Below are positions 40,751 to 49,838 of a stretch of DNA of 64,000 bases, one piece after another. How positions within the stretch are numbered: the first letter of the stretch is position 1; each line of letters opens with the position of its first letter. Position numbers and translations under genes: made by a program. Location: NCBI GenBank assembly GCA_029821875.1, contig JALGXW010000012.1, forward strand, positions 124,001 to 188,000, given 5' to 3'. Origin of the DNA: Candidatus Hebobacterum abditum (GTDB lineage: Bacteria; Armatimonadota; Hebobacteria; Hebobacterales; Hebobacteraceae). The notes under the pieces were generated by a model, which saw only the letters and a program-made list of their open reading frames with translations, was not told the origin of the DNA and made no database searches.

Positions 40751-41442
40751 CCTGCCGTGCCGTTATCTTCGATCTGTTCTACACGCTCCTCTACGACGAG
40801 GGCACGGGCACCCGCGAGAAGGCCATCGAGGTGGTCAGGGCAGCGGGCATCGCGGAGGAGGACTGGCTGCGGGGCTGGCGGCTGGCCGGCGACGACGCAG
40901 CTAAGGGCGACCCAGGTACAACGCTCGGAAGAGTCCGGCGAGCGCTGGCGGCGGTAGGATACGACGGCAAAAACGAGCTTCTGGCCGACGAATTGACGGG
41001 GCTCATGTTCGTGCGACAGATACCTCAACTGTATCCCGACACGCGAGAGACACTCGCGGACCTCAGGGACCGCGGCTACCGTATGGGACTGGTCAGCAAC
41101 TGCTTTGGGAACGAGGCGCACTGGCCGGCTGAGTTCGAGTTGGACTGCTGCTTCGACGCTATGGTGCTCTCGTGCAAGGTGGGCATGGTGAAGCCGGAGC
41201 CGGGCATCTACCGGCTGGCGGCCGAACGGCTTGGCGTGTCGCCGAAGGAGTGCGCATTCGTGGACGATGTGCCGTCGTATGTAGCGGGGGCGATGGCCGC
41301 GGGCATGGCCGGGGTGCGGATCAACCGGTTCGAGTCGGAGGAACCGTACGCAGAACACGAGGATCCAGGGGTCGAACCCGACCTGAAGATCGGCGCACTG
41401 CACGAACTAGTGGAGTGGCTGGATGGACAGTCAGGAGCCTAG
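40747..41442 (+). CDS. HAD-superfamily hydrolase 1
   Basis: 231 residues with VIFDLFYTLLYDE (motif I; the second Asp of the DxD signature is replaced by Phe-Tyr), MGLVSNCFG (motif II), VGMVKPEPGIYRLAAERLG (motif III Lys) and CAFVDDVPSYVAGAMAAGM (motif IV). The missing DxD second aspartate means this may be a dehalogenase-like or non-phosphatase member, since 2-haloacid dehalogenases also have DxxGTL/Y variants. It starts in the QueG-like stop (ATGA) and overlaps the next HAD gene by 20 nt, so the two HADs are likely made together. Confidence 0.83.
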   Translation: MTCRAVIFDLFYTLLYDEGTGTREKAIEVVRAAGIAEEDWLRGWRLAGDDAAKGDPGTTLGRVRRALAAVGYDGKNELLADELTGLMFVRQIPQLYPDTRETLADLRDRGYRMGLVSNCFGNEAHWPAEFELDCCFDAMVLSCKVGMVKPEPGIYRLAAERLGVSPKECAFVDDVPSYVAGAMAAGMAGVRINRFESEEPYAEHEDPGVEPDLKIGALHELVEWLDGQSGA

Positions 41443-42196
41443 GAAGATGGCATTCCGAGCGGCACTGTTCGATCTGGGCCAGACTTTGCTGGAGTACCCT
41501 GGGAACACGCACGAGTTCTGGCGCGAGTATCTCGAGGAGCGGCTTGCCGAGATGCGAGCAACGTTCAGCGACATGGGGGCACAGGTCGAGGGGACGGTGG
41601 GCGCGTTCGTGGACCGTGCAATGGAGATCGTGTGGCCTGAGCGGAAGATCAACATGTCGGGGAAGTCCTGGCATTTCCGGGAGCGAGTGCGAGCGTTGGT
41701 GGCCGCTTACGGGCAGGAGGAGTGCACGGACGGACAGTGCGAGGCGCTGACTGACGCGTTCTACCAGCCCATCGGGGCAGCGACGAAACGTTACCCGGAG
41801 ACGCTGGAGGTGCTGGGGACGCTTCGAGAGAGCGGCTTGCGGATGGCGATCATCTCCAATGCCCCGTGGGATGTGCCGGGCCGACTGCTGCGAGCGGACA
41901 TGCGGCGGTGGGAGATCGAGCAGTTCTTCGATGCATTTGTGATCTCGGGCGATGTGCCGTGGCGAAAGCCGAACCCAGAGTTCATGTGGGCGGCGGCGCG
42001 GGAGCTGAGGGTCGAGCTGGAGGAATGTCTCGTGGTCGGCGATTCGCTGAAGGCGGACATCGCCGGGGCAAAGGCGGCGGGGATGAAGAGTGCCTGGGTC
42101 AATCGCGAGCAGGACCACCTTTCTGCCGGATCCCCGACGCCGGACTACATTCTCTCGGGTCTCGACGGGATACTGGAGGACTCGCTGGGACTGTGA
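41423..42196 (+). CDS. HAD-superfamily hydrolase 2
   Basis: 257 residues: AALFDLGQTLLEYPG (motif I, again without the second Asp), MAIISNAPWDVP (motif II), VPWRKPNPEFMWAAARELR (motif III) and CLVVGDSLKADIAGAKAAGM (motif IV). Paralogous in layout to HAD 1 but with a longer cap (about residues 25-110). Start ATG 41423 has GGAG 7 nt upstream; ATG 41447 (MAFRAALFD) with AGGAG 9 nt upstream is equally possible. Last gene of the cassette, followed 20 nt later by a 12-bp terminator hairpin. Confidence 0.83.
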   Translation: MDSQEPRKMAFRAALFDLGQTLLEYPGNTHEFWREYLEERLAEMRATFSDMGAQVEGTVGAFVDRAMEIVWPERKINMSGKSWHFRERVRALVAAYGQEECTDGQCEALTDAFYQPIGAATKRYPETLEVLGTLRESGLRMAIISNAPWDVPGRLLRADMRRWEIEQFFDAFVISGDVPWRKPNPEFMWAAARELRVELEECLVVGDSLKADIAGAKAAGMKSAWVNREQDHLSAGSPTPDYILSGLDGILEDSLGL

Positions 42197-42216
42197 GGGA
42201 GCAGGTTCACATAGTC

Positions 42217-42246
42217 GAGACCGGCGGCCGCTTAGCCGCCGGTCTC
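42217..42246. terminator. Bidirectional terminator hairpin
   Basis: GAGACCGGCGGC (42217-42228), loop CGCTTA, perfect 12-bp complement (42235-42246), between the convergent HAD 2 and trpB2 genes. There is no long T-run, but the position between two stops supports a shared terminator. Confidence 0.65.
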
Positions 42247-42278
42247 AGACACCTCCCTCCCGTATCCTACGAGGTGGC

Positions 42279-43649
42279 CTAGACTGGCTCCTGAATCTCG
42301 GGCAGGTCTTTCAGCGCGGCCTCGATCTTCTCCTGCGGGTACTCATAGTCCACGAGGTCGTCGGCCAGGTACCTCTCGTAAGCGCCGAGGTCGAAAAAGC
42401 CGTGGCCGCTGTAGCCGATCAGGATGCACTTCTCCTCGCCTGTGTCCTTGCACTTGAGGGCCTCGTCGATGCCCGCGCGAATGCAGTGGGCTGTCTCCGG
42501 AGCGGGAAGGAACCCCTCGATTCGTGTAAACGTGAGGGCCGCCTCGAAGGTTGTGAGCTGGTGGTAAGCCCGCGCCTCGATCACCTTCTGGTTCACCAAG
42601 AGGCAGAGCTGCGGCGCGTCGCCATGGTAGCGCAGGCCGCCGGCGTGAATGGGGGCCGGCACAAAGGTGTGGCCGAGTGTATACATCTTGACCAATGGAG
42701 TGAGCTGTGCGGTATCTCCGAAGTCATACTTGTACAGCCCGCGAGTCAGGGTCGGGCATGACTCCGGCTCGCAGGCGACGATGTCGATCTCCTTGCCGCT
42801 AATCTTGTCCTTCACAAAGGGGAACGCGAGTCCGGCGAAGTTCGATCCCCCGCCGACGCATCCGACGATGACGTCCGGCTCCTCGTCGACGAGCTTGAGC
42901 TGGGCCTTGGCCTCCTGCCCGACGATGGTCTGATGGAGCAGAACGTGATTCAGAACGCTCCCGAGCGAGTACTTCGTGTCATCGTGCGTCGCCGCGTCCT
43001 CCACGGCCTCGGAAATCGCGATGCCAAGACTGCCTGGGGAATCCGGGGTCTTCTCGAGGATGGACTGGCCGGCTTTGGTCAGCGTCGTGGGAGAGGGGTG
43101 AACGGTAGCACCCCACGTCTCCATGAGGACCCGTCGGTAGGGCTTCTGCTCGTAGCTCACCTTCACCATGTAGACGGTGCATTCCAGCCCGAACAGGCAG
43201 CAGCCGAAAGACAGCGCGCTGCCCCACTGTCCGGCGCCGGTCTCCGTGGCGATGCGCCGCACGCCCTCCTGCTTATTGTAGTAGGCCTGAGCGACCGCGG
43301 TGTTCGGCTTGTGGCTTCCCGGCGGGCTGAAGCTCTCGTTCTTGTAGTAGATTCGAGCGGGCGTTCCCAGGTGCTTCTCCAACCGATGCGCGCGGTAGAG
43401 GGGGCTCGGCCGCCACAGCTTGTAGATCCGCATGATGTCATCCGGGATCTCGACATAAGGCTCCATGCTGACCTCTTGCTTGATCAGCTCCATGGGGAAG
43501 AGCGGGGCCAGGTCCTCGGGCCCCAGAGGCTTGCCTGTGCCCGGATGGATAGGGGGTGCCAGCGGCGCCGGCAGATCCGAGTTGATGTTGTACCAGCGCT
43601 GCGGGATCTCGCTCTCTCTCAGGAGAATCTTCGTCTCTTCACTCGGCAT
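42279..43649 (-). CDS. trpB2: Tryptophan synthase beta chain, TrpB2 type
   Basis: PLP enzyme joining serine with indole. The 456-residue length and N-terminal [24 protein letters not shown] (two stretches) mark the TrpB2 subfamily. The PLP lysine is in [13 protein letters not shown], the active-site Glu region is [21 protein letters not shown], and the phosphate loop is [26 protein letters not shown] is also present. TrpB2 often lies away from trpA and may use free indole or O-phosphoserine; no trpA is in the window, in line with that. Monocistronic. Confidence 0.92.
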   Translation of the reverse strand: MPSEETKILLRESEIPQRWYNINSDLPAPLAPPIHPGTGKPLGPEDLAPLFPMELIKQEVSMEPYVEIPDDIMRIYKLWRPSPLYRAHRLEKHLGTPARIYYKNESFSPPGSHKPNTAVAQAYYNKQEGVRRIATETGAGQWGSALSFGCCLFGLECTVYMVKVSYEQKPYRRVLMETWGATVHPSPTTLTKAGQSILEKTPDSPGSLGIAISEAVEDAATHDDTKYSLGSVLNHVLLHQTIVGQEAKAQLKLVDEEPDVIVGCVGGGSNFAGLAFPFVKDKISGKEIDIVACEPESCPTLTRGLYKYDFGDTAQLTPLVKMYTLGHTFVPAPIHAGGLRYHGDAPQLCLLVNQKVIEARAYHQLTTFEAALTFTRIEGFLPAPETAHCIRAGIDEALKCKDTGEEKCILIGYSGHGFFDLGAYERYLADDLVDYEYPQEKIEAALKDLPEIQEPV

Positions 43650-43942
43650 GGCAGACCGTCCTCCTCTGGCGCTGTGGCCCCTTGGCCGCCGTCAGCGCGC
43701 CGCCGCTCGCCTGGCGCACGGCGGCAGGGCTGTCTTCCCTGCAGACGGTGTGCGTCCTTCCGTCTCGCCTGGCGGGCGGGTGCACCCGGATCGGCGACGG
43801 GGCGCCTCGCCGACCCAGGGCGACGTCAGGTCCTCATGGGTGACTCCTTCGCCTGGGGGACACCTCCAGACAGGATTTCCCCTCTGAGTGGGCGAATATC
43901 AGGTGTGATGGCTGCACTTTCTCCGCTAAGTGAGATACACAG
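43650..43942. other. Gap between divergent trpB2 and a small membrane protein gene
   Basis: About 293 bp with no convincing gene. On the minus strand it forms a potential long trpB2 leader; a 10-bp stem with one G-T pair (GGGTCGGCGA / TCGCCGATCC, about 43788-43820) is visible. I looked for a T-box, Trp leader peptide and glycine riboswitch and could not support any. Confidence 0.35.
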
Positions 43943-44293
43943 ATGAGCCGAGCTCAGGACGACGAACCTCTGTTCGAGCCGTGGATGGTCACTAGCGCGA
44001 AGATCATCGCCCCGTTGGCAGTGCTGGGACTGCTCTACTGGCTGCTCACGTCGGTGTTCGACATTCCCCCGAAGATATTCTGGCCTGTGGTGACGGTGCT
44101 AGGTTTGTCGGGCATCATCTACTTCGGGGGGCGCTACTACAAGCCGTTCCACTACGACAAGGCAACTGGCCGGTGCACCGCTCGCGGTGCCAAGCAAAGG
44201 CTATCTTGTCGTCGCTACTTTCCTGGGGCGAGGCTTGGGGGCGGCTGCGGCCGTCAGAGAGAGGACGGTCGCTGTCGGTACGTTCACCGGTAG
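43943..44293 (+). CDS. Small two-helix membrane protein
   Basis: 116 residues. Two membrane helices (about 19-40, KIIAPLAVLGLLYWLLTSVF, and 44-62, IFWPVVTVLGLSGIIYFGG), then a basic cysteine-containing tail (GRCTARGAKQRLSCRRYF). The last 40 residues are of low complexity, and another frame is also open there, so the true C-terminus may differ. No family recognised. Ribosome binding site weak (GTGAG). Alone between trpB2 and the small minus-strand gene at 44370. Confidence 0.5.
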   Translation: MSRAQDDEPLFEPWMVTSAKIIAPLAVLGLLYWLLTSVFDIPPKIFWPVVTVLGLSGIIYFGGRYYKPFHYDKATGRCTARGAKQRLSCRRYFPGARLGGGCGRQREDGRCRYVHR

Positions 44294-44369
44294 ACCGCGC
44301 CTGGCCCCTCGCTCCCCGTCTTGCGGGCGCGCCGCAACCAGGGCTCTGAGCTCAGTTCCAGGTACTGCC

Positions 44370-44615
44370 CTAACCGGACTCCGTTACGTCCGGGTGGCCC
44401 TCCCCCTTCTGCGTGAAGTGCGCGGGCGAATCACCCGTCTCGCCCTCGAAGGCCGGCCGGTGGCTTTCGGTCTGAGCGCAGCGGACCTTCTCTGCGACGA
44501 TGTCGTTCAGGAACGTCAAGGCGTCCTGGGCGTCGCCGTCCATCAGTATCTCCTGGAGCCTGACTAGGTCCTTGGCGCCCAGGGTTATGACTGCGCGAGT
44601 CGCCTTGAATGTCAT
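44370..44615 (-). CDS. Small hypothetical protein
   Basis: 81 residues, soluble. The N-terminal half is well formed (KATRAVITLGAKDLVRLQEILMDGDAQDALTFLNDIVAEKV, two stretches), a mixture of a strand and two amphipathic helices with conserved-looking RLQEILMDGDAQDAL. The C-terminal half is polar and probably disordered. GGAGG lies 8 nt before the ATG, which supports it as a real gene rather than a shadow. I do not recognise the family. The 239 bp upstream up to 44854 show no further gene. Confidence 0.6.
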   Translation of the reverse strand: MTFKATRAVITLGAKDLVRLQEILMDGDAQDALTFLNDIVAEKVRCAQTESHRPAFEGETGDSPAHFTQKGEGHPDVTESG

Positions 44616-44854
44616 CTTGTCGACCTCCCGTCCTTCCCAACGCGCAGCCTCGCGGGGCCTGCGTGTGTCAGGAGCAAACCAGGTCCTTCATTCAATGACC
44701 ATTGGAGGTATCCTGTGACCGGGAGCTGCGGATGTGTCGCGATTACGGCCAGTCGTCTCGCCGGCCCTAGCCGCGGCCCACCGCGTCGCGGGGGCAGGAT
44801 GGGCTCCTCCCCTAGCGAATGAGTCGATTGTCTCACATGAGGAGGAGGTGCTCA

Positions 44855-45238
44855 GTGATAGCGGGGATTGCCCACCTGGCCGTCGTGACCTCTGACATCC
44901 AGCGGGCCGTGCACTTCTACACCGATGTGCTGGGCTTCCGCGAAACGCTCCGGCTCGAAACCGACCACAGCGGCACGATTGTCTTCGTGTCACTCAATGG
45001 TACCCAGCTGGAGCTCTTCGGAGGCGGCCGACCGCGAGAACCCGGCGAGGACGAGGGCAAAGTCGGCTATCCGCACGTAGCGCTCGCCGTCGATGACGTC
45101 GATGCCGAATACGATCGGCTGAGAGGCCGAGGTGTCGAGTTCGATATGCCGCCGACAGAGGCGGAGGCCGGGATTCGGCTGGCGTTCTTCCGGGACCCGG
45201 ACGGGAACCGCATAGAGATAATCAAGTTCTCCCTATAG
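44855..45238 (+). CDS. VOC (glyoxalase-like) metalloprotein
   Basis: 127 residues with the paired beta-alpha-beta-beta-beta fold of glyoxalase I / methylmalonyl-CoA epimerase / dioxygenases. GIAHLAVVTSDIQRAVHFYTDVLGF gives the first metal His, QLELFGGG a metal Glu, YPHVALAVDDVDAEYDRL the second His, and FFRDPDGNRIEIIKF the final Glu. GTG 44855 is chosen because AGGAGG lies 6 nt upstream; ATG 44819 would put the ribosome binding site inside the gene. Resembles methylmalonyl-CoA epimerase and lactoylglutathione lyase; substrate unresolved. Possibly cotranscribed with the FAH protein 15 nt on. Confidence 0.87.
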   Translation: MIAGIAHLAVVTSDIQRAVHFYTDVLGFRETLRLETDHSGTIVFVSLNGTQLELFGGGRPREPGEDEGKVGYPHVALAVDDVDAEYDRLRGRGVEFDMPPTEAEAGIRLAFFRDPDGNRIEIIKFSL

Positions 45239-45253
45239 CACCGGAGCAGTGCA

Positions 45254-46150
45254 ATGAAGGTCGTTAGTTTCGGCGTCGGCGAATACGAAGCCGTAGGCTG
45301 GCTCGAACGCGGCTCGGTCCTCGACTTCACACGTGCATACGGCCTATACTGCCTCGCGCGCGACCTGCCAGGCGCGCTGGACGGCTGCTCCGTGCTGGCG
45401 ATGCTGCGGGCCGGGATCTTCACTGTGGAGATGTTCGAGTCGGTGCGTGCTTTTGTGAAAGAGCACCGACTGGGCGAGGAGGTGACGGTCGAGGACTGCC
45501 GCCTACTGGCCCCGCTGCCGCGACCTCCTCGGATCATCGCTTTGGGGCTTAACTACGCGGCCCACGCGGTCGAGACCGGAAAAGAGCCCCCGAAGGAGCC
45601 CATCTTCTTCGTGAAGGCATCGACAGCTGTGATTGGTCCAGAGGAACCAGTTGTCTGCCCGAAGGGGATTGGCCGAGTGGACCACGAGGTGGAGTTGGCG
45701 GCGATCATCGGGAAGAGCGGCAGGAACATCTCGCGCCACAGGGCGCTCGAGCATGTCGCAGGCTACACGGTGCTCAATGACGTGACAGCTCGCGATATGC
45801 AATCGCGCGACATGGCCGCCTCCCGCCCCTGGTTCCTCAGCAAGAGCCTCGACACATTCGCGCCGATGGGGCCGTGTATCACCTTGCCCGATGAGATCCA
45901 GGAGCCCGGCGAGCTCGACCTGTCTCTGCGGGTGAACGGTGAGGGTCGTCAGAGCAGCAACACACGGGACCTCATCTTCGGCGTTTCCGAGCTCGTCTCA
46001 CGCCTGAGTAGATACCTCACTCTCGAGCCCGGCGACATCATATCGACAGGCACTCCGTCCGGCATCTCCCCCGTAGAGCCTGGGGACGTCATGGAGGCTG
46101 AGGTCGAGAAGATCGGCACCCTCAGGAATCCCGTTGTCGCCGGCAAGTAG
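45254..46150 (+). CDS. Fumarylacetoacetate hydrolase family protein
   Basis: 298 residues. The FAH catalytic fold shows IALGLNYAAHAVETGKEPPKEPIFFVK (two stretches), the metal acids in VDHEVELAAIIGKSGRNIS, GYTVLNDVTARDMQ, and ISTGTPSGISPVEPGDV. The N-terminal 80 residues are the usual accessory domain. Family members hydrolyse or decarboxylate beta-diketo acids such as acylpyruvates, oxaloacetate or 2,4-diketo-3-deoxysugar acids. The neighbouring VOC protein and the sugar kinase make a sugar-acid role possible but not shown. GGAG lies 7 nt upstream of the ATG. Confidence 0.9.
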   Translation: MKVVSFGVGEYEAVGWLERGSVLDFTRAYGLYCLARDLPGALDGCSVLAMLRAGIFTVEMFESVRAFVKEHRLGEEVTVEDCRLLAPLPRPPRIIALGLNYAAHAVETGKEPPKEPIFFVKASTAVIGPEEPVVCPKGIGRVDHEVELAAIIGKSGRNISRHRALEHVAGYTVLNDVTARDMQSRDMAASRPWFLSKSLDTFAPMGPCITLPDEIQEPGELDLSLRVNGEGRQSSNTRDLIFGVSELVSRLSRYLTLEPGDIISTGTPSGISPVEPGDVMEAEVEKIGTLRNPVVAGK

Positions 46151-46152
46151 CC

Positions 46153-47109
46153 ATGGCGACACCTCTCCTCGCGTTGGACATCGGTGGCACGAAGCTCGCC
46201 GCCGGCGTTGTATCGCCGGAAGGTGAGGTGACGGCCGAGCGCATCGCACCGACCGGCGACGACCCCACACCTGAGCAAGTCATCGAGAGGCTCTTCGATC
46301 TCTCGGAAGAGGCCCTCTCGAGGGCCGGACTTGCCCTATCAGCCCTGGCGGCGGTCGGCGTGAGCTTCGGGGGGCCCGTCGACTACGGGGCAGGGAAAGT
46401 CATCACCTGCCATCACCTGTCCGGCTGGGAGGGAGTCCCGCTGCGAGAGATCGTCGGCGAGCGCACAGGCCTGCCGGCAGTGGTCGACAACGATGCGAAC
46501 GCCGCGGCCCTGGGGGAGACGCTCTTCGGCGCCGCCTGCGGTTGCCAACATGTGATCTACATCACCGTGAGCACCGGCATCGGTGCGGGGCTTGTGCTTA
46601 GCGGACGGGTCCACCGCGGGGCCAACAGCATGGCGGGAGAGTTGGGTCACACACACTTGGTCCCATACGGGCCGCGGTGCACCTGCGGGCGCATGGGCTG
46701 TCTGGAATCCGTAGCGGCCGGCTGGGCGATCGCCGGGTCTGCGCGAGATGCTTTGGCTGGTGGGGCCGATTCGGTGTTGCGGAGCATTCCCCTGGCCGAG
46801 CTCAGCGCCGAGGATGTATGCCGAATGGCGCAGCGAGATCCTTTGGCGCGTCAGATAATAGACAGAGCTGGCGGGTACGTTGGCCTGGCTCTTGCCAGGG
46901 CCGCCAACGTGATCAACCCCGAGATCATCGTGGTGGGCGGCGGAGTAGCTGAGTCGGGAGAGGTGCTGATGGCGCCCCTGCGGTCGGCGTTCCAGCGATA
47001 CATCATGCCGGAAGTTGGTGAAGGGGCTCGTGTCGTGCAGAGCGCCCTCGGTTCTCGCTCGGGGATTCTGGGGGCGGGGGCGCTGGCCGCGGCCGAGCTA
47101 CTTGAGTGA
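46153..47109 (+). CDS. ROK-family glucokinase-like sugar kinase
   Basis: 318 residues. Phosphate-1 motif LLALDIGGTKLAAGVV (5-20), sugar site VDNDANAAALGE (catalytic Asp), HVIYITVSTGIGAGLVLSGRVHRGANSMAGELGH (two stretches), and the zinc-binding CTCGRMGCLESVAAG characteristic of ROK kinases. Likely phosphorylates glucose, which the upstream GH15/debranching pair could deliver; N-acetylmannosamine or another sugar is also possible. It starts 2 nt after the FAH gene and ends 16 nt before the polymerase gene. Confidence 0.9.
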   Translation: MATPLLALDIGGTKLAAGVVSPEGEVTAERIAPTGDDPTPEQVIERLFDLSEEALSRAGLALSALAAVGVSFGGPVDYGAGKVITCHHLSGWEGVPLREIVGERTGLPAVVDNDANAAALGETLFGAACGCQHVIYITVSTGIGAGLVLSGRVHRGANSMAGELGHTHLVPYGPRCTCGRMGCLESVAAGWAIAGSARDALAGGADSVLRSIPLAELSAEDVCRMAQRDPLARQIIDRAGGYVGLALARAANVINPEIIVVGGGVAESGEVLMAPLRSAFQRYIMPEVGEGARVVQSALGSRSGILGAGALAAAELLE

Positions 47110-47125
47110 GGTCGCCAGTCGAGTG

Positions 47126-49294
47126 ATGGAAGGAATCGACAGTACGGCGAGTTCGGGAATCGGCCGGGCTCTCTTCGGGGCCGACGGCACTGAAGGCATC
47201 GTCGCGGTGGAGGTCGATGGGGGCGAGGTCACTCTCTATCGGCGCGATGACGACGCGCTGCTGGCCGAGCAGGACAAGTTCAGACCCTGGCTGGTCGCGG
47301 AGCGGCGAGTCGATCTCACCCGGGCGGACTGGAAACCACTGGCAGGTCAGGGCTACGCCTTCCTGGCCGAGTTCTCGCGCTGGGCCGACTTCCTGAACGG
47401 CCGAGAGAAGCTGGCATCTGAGGGAGTCGAGCACTTCACGTACGCGGATCCTGTCCGACAGTATCTGCTCCGCAGCGGCCGCACCTTGTTCAAGGGGATG
47501 GACCTGTCCGACCTGCGCCGGCTCCAGGTAGACATCGAGACAGCGGGGCTCTCGCCAACGGAGGTCGATGCCCGTGTGATCCTGGTCTCTGTAGCACACG
47601 AGGGCGGGAGCGAGGTGATCGACGGCGAGGAGCCAGACATCCTGCGTCAGCTTTCCGAGGCGATTCGCCAGCGAGATCCTGACGTGATTGAGGGCCACAA
47701 CATCTTTGGCTTCGATATCCCCTATCTGGCTGCGCGCGCCAAGCAGCACGGCCTGCCACTGGACTGGGGCCGGGACGGCTCCGACCTCCGCTTCGGGCGC
47801 CAGCGCCGGTGCGCCATAGGTGGGCGGACGAGGCCGTTCGTACCTGCCTACGTCCGCGGGCGCCATATCATCGACACGATGCTGGCCGTGCAGCGCTTCG
47901 ATGCTCAGTCCGGCGAACTCGAGAGCTATGGGCTGAAGGAGGTATCGCAGCAGCTCGGCCTTGCCGAGAAGGGCCGAATAACGGTCGATCAGGCACAGAT
48001 GGCGCGAGAGTGGGCAATCGACCCGGATCGCGTGCGTGAGTACTCGCGACAGGATGTGCTGGAAACGCGGCGGCTGTCGGAGCACGTGACGCAGACCGAT
48101 TTCTACCTGACGCAGATGGTCCCCGAGACTTACCAAAGCGTAGCTGTCTCAGGCACGGGCGAGAAGATCAACACCCTGCTCGTCCGCGAGTACCTCCGTC
48201 GCGAGATGGCGCTGCCGCGGCCGCAGGTTCCTCGCCCTTTCCCTGGAGGGTACGTGGAGGTGCGCCGTCTGGGGGTCGTGTCTCCGATCGTCAAAGTGGA
48301 CGTGGAAAGCCTGTACCCAAGTATCATGCTCACCGACGGAATCGCTCCGGCCTCAGATACGCTGGGCATCTTCCTGCCGATGGTCTCTGAGCTCACGGGG
48401 CGGAGACTCGAGGCCAAAGCACGGGCCCGGGCCTCGACGGGGCCGGCACGCGTCAGATGGGAGGGTGTTCAGTCTTCATTCAAAGTCCTCATCAACTCCT
48501 TCTACGGCTACCTGGGAAGCGGCTTCCTCTTCAACGACTTCGGGGCGGCTGAGCGCGTTACGATGCGGGGCCAGGCCTTGGTCAGGCAGATTGCCGATCA
48601 GATCGAGGAGACCGGGGCCAAGGTGGTCGAGATCGACACAGATGGCGTGTACTTCGAGCCCCCGCCAGCTATCCGGAGTGAAAAGGCCGAGCTGGCCCAC
48701 GTGGAGGAGATCGGTGCAGGGTTGCCGAAGGGCATTAACTTGCAGCACGACGGCCGCTACCGCGCCATGGTCTCGCTCAAGCAGAAGAACTACGTGTGCG
48801 TGGGATACGACGGCCGGAAGCTGCTGCGCGGGGCGGCTGTTCGGTCGCGCGCGGATGAGGCCTTCGGGCGGGAGTTCCTGGCCGAAGCCGTAGATCTTCT
48901 GCTCGAAGGGGACCTGGAGGCGCTCGGACGGCGCTACCGCGGCCTTTCCGAGGCCATACTGGCAGGAGAGGTGCCCATCGAGAAGCTCGTGCGACGCGAG
49001 AGGGTGACGGAGAAGACCTTCTCGAGTCCTGCAAAGCGCCGATCGGCCGCGATTGCGGCCGACACGCCGATCGGCGACTACATGTCCGTGTATCAGCGGT
49101 CGGACGGTACGCTCGCCCGGCTGGAGGATTACGGAGGAGATGAGGACCGGGGGCACTATGCCGAGAAGCTCTACCGGTTCGCTCTGCGGCTGGAGGGCGC
49201 AATCGGATCGGAGTTTGATCGGATCTTCCCCCGTCCTTCGATTCAGGCAATGAGGCAGGCGTCGGCCGGTCAGATGGATCTTGGACTCGACTAG
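47126..49294 (+). CDS. Family-B DNA polymerase with proofreading domain
   Basis: 722 residues. The 3'-5' exonuclease has DIETAG (Exo I), EGHNIFGFDIPYLA (Exo II) and YSRQDVLET (Exo III). Polymerase motifs are KVDVESLYPSIM (region II), FKVLINSFYGYLGS (region III) and VVEIDTDGVYFE (region I, with DTDG instead of the usual DTDS), then SLKQKNYVCVGYDGRKLL (Lys-Tyr motif). The palm insertion between regions II and III is short. All catalytic acids are present, so it should be active. Unlike Escherichia coli Pol II it is compact. ATG 47126 or GTG 47123 are both possible; GAGG lies upstream. It sits between a sugar kinase and a flavodoxin rather than with repair genes, although mutS lies 3 kb on. Confidence 0.88.
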   Translation: MEGIDSTASSGIGRALFGADGTEGIVAVEVDGGEVTLYRRDDDALLAEQDKFRPWLVAERRVDLTRADWKPLAGQGYAFLAEFSRWADFLNGREKLASEGVEHFTYADPVRQYLLRSGRTLFKGMDLSDLRRLQVDIETAGLSPTEVDARVILVSVAHEGGSEVIDGEEPDILRQLSEAIRQRDPDVIEGHNIFGFDIPYLAARAKQHGLPLDWGRDGSDLRFGRQRRCAIGGRTRPFVPAYVRGRHIIDTMLAVQRFDAQSGELESYGLKEVSQQLGLAEKGRITVDQAQMAREWAIDPDRVREYSRQDVLETRRLSEHVTQTDFYLTQMVPETYQSVAVSGTGEKINTLLVREYLRREMALPRPQVPRPFPGGYVEVRRLGVVSPIVKVDVESLYPSIMLTDGIAPASDTLGIFLPMVSELTGRRLEAKARARASTGPARVRWEGVQSSFKVLINSFYGYLGSGFLFNDFGAAERVTMRGQALVRQIADQIEETGAKVVEIDTDGVYFEPPPAIRSEKAELAHVEEIGAGLPKGINLQHDGRYRAMVSLKQKNYVCVGYDGRKLLRGAAVRSRADEAFGREFLAEAVDLLLEGDLEALGRRYRGLSEAILAGEVPIEKLVRRERVTEKTFSSPAKRRSAAIAADTPIGDYMSVYQRSDGTLARLEDYGGDEDRGHYAEKLYRFALRLEGAIGSEFDRIFPRPSIQAMRQASAGQMDLGLD

Positions 49295-49326
49295 GCCGCA
49301 CGTCTGAGCCAGAGAGGAGCATAGCA

Positions 49327-49776
49327 ATGGGCCGTGTGCTTATCGTCTACCACTCTCTCGGTGGCAATACGAAGAAGATGGCCGAGGCCGTCGCGGAGGG
49401 TGCCGGGAGTGTCGCCGGTACGGAAGTGGTCCTCAAGACGGGCCTGGAGGCCGACGTAGACGATCTGCTGGTTTGTGATGCTGTGGCCCTTGGCTCGCCC
49501 GACTACTTCGGCTACATGGCGGGCGGGCTAAAGGACTTCCTGGACCGCACGTACTACCCGACTCAGGGCAAGGTGGGCGGCAGGCCGGCCGGCATCTTCG
49601 CCAGCGCCGGCGGCCCCGCGGACAAGGTCCTGGGCGTACTGCAGCAGGCGCTCCAATGGTTCAAGCTGCAGCGCGTTGCCGAGCCGGTGGGGTCATCCGG
49701 CGGCGTGTCGGCCGGGGCACTGGAGGCCTGTAAGCAGCTTGGCCGCGCGCTGGCGGAGTCCGCGGCGGGGACATAG
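49327..49776 (+). CDS. Flavodoxin-like FMN protein
   Basis: 149 residues with the flavodoxin FMN phosphate loop VLIVYHSLGGNTKKMAEAVAEG at the N-terminus, VALGSPDYFGYMAGGLKDFLDRT (isoalloxazine side, two stretches), and PAGIFASAGGPADKVLGVL near 95. It belongs to the NAD(P)H:quinone oxidoreductase / flavodoxin family rather than classic electron-carrier flavodoxin. GAGAGGAG lies upstream. Possibly part of the same operon as the polymerase (32 nt gap). Confidence 0.85.
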   Translation: MGRVLIVYHSLGGNTKKMAEAVAEGAGSVAGTEVVLKTGLEADVDDLLVCDAVALGSPDYFGYMAGGLKDFLDRTYYPTQGKVGGRPAGIFASAGGPADKVLGVLQQALQWFKLQRVAEPVGSSGGVSAGALEACKQLGRALAESAAGT

Positions 49777-49838
49777 GCAGGCTCTGCACCGACGAGCGCC
49801 CGACGGTGTCCGGACAAGACAGGACGCGATAGGCTGCT

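Noticed and set aside
43650-43942. Glycine-riboswitch-like GGCGAAGGAGTCA on the minus strand before trpB2
   Set aside because: The other conserved aptamer segments (CUCUCAGG and GGACAGAG-like) and the P1 pairing are missing.
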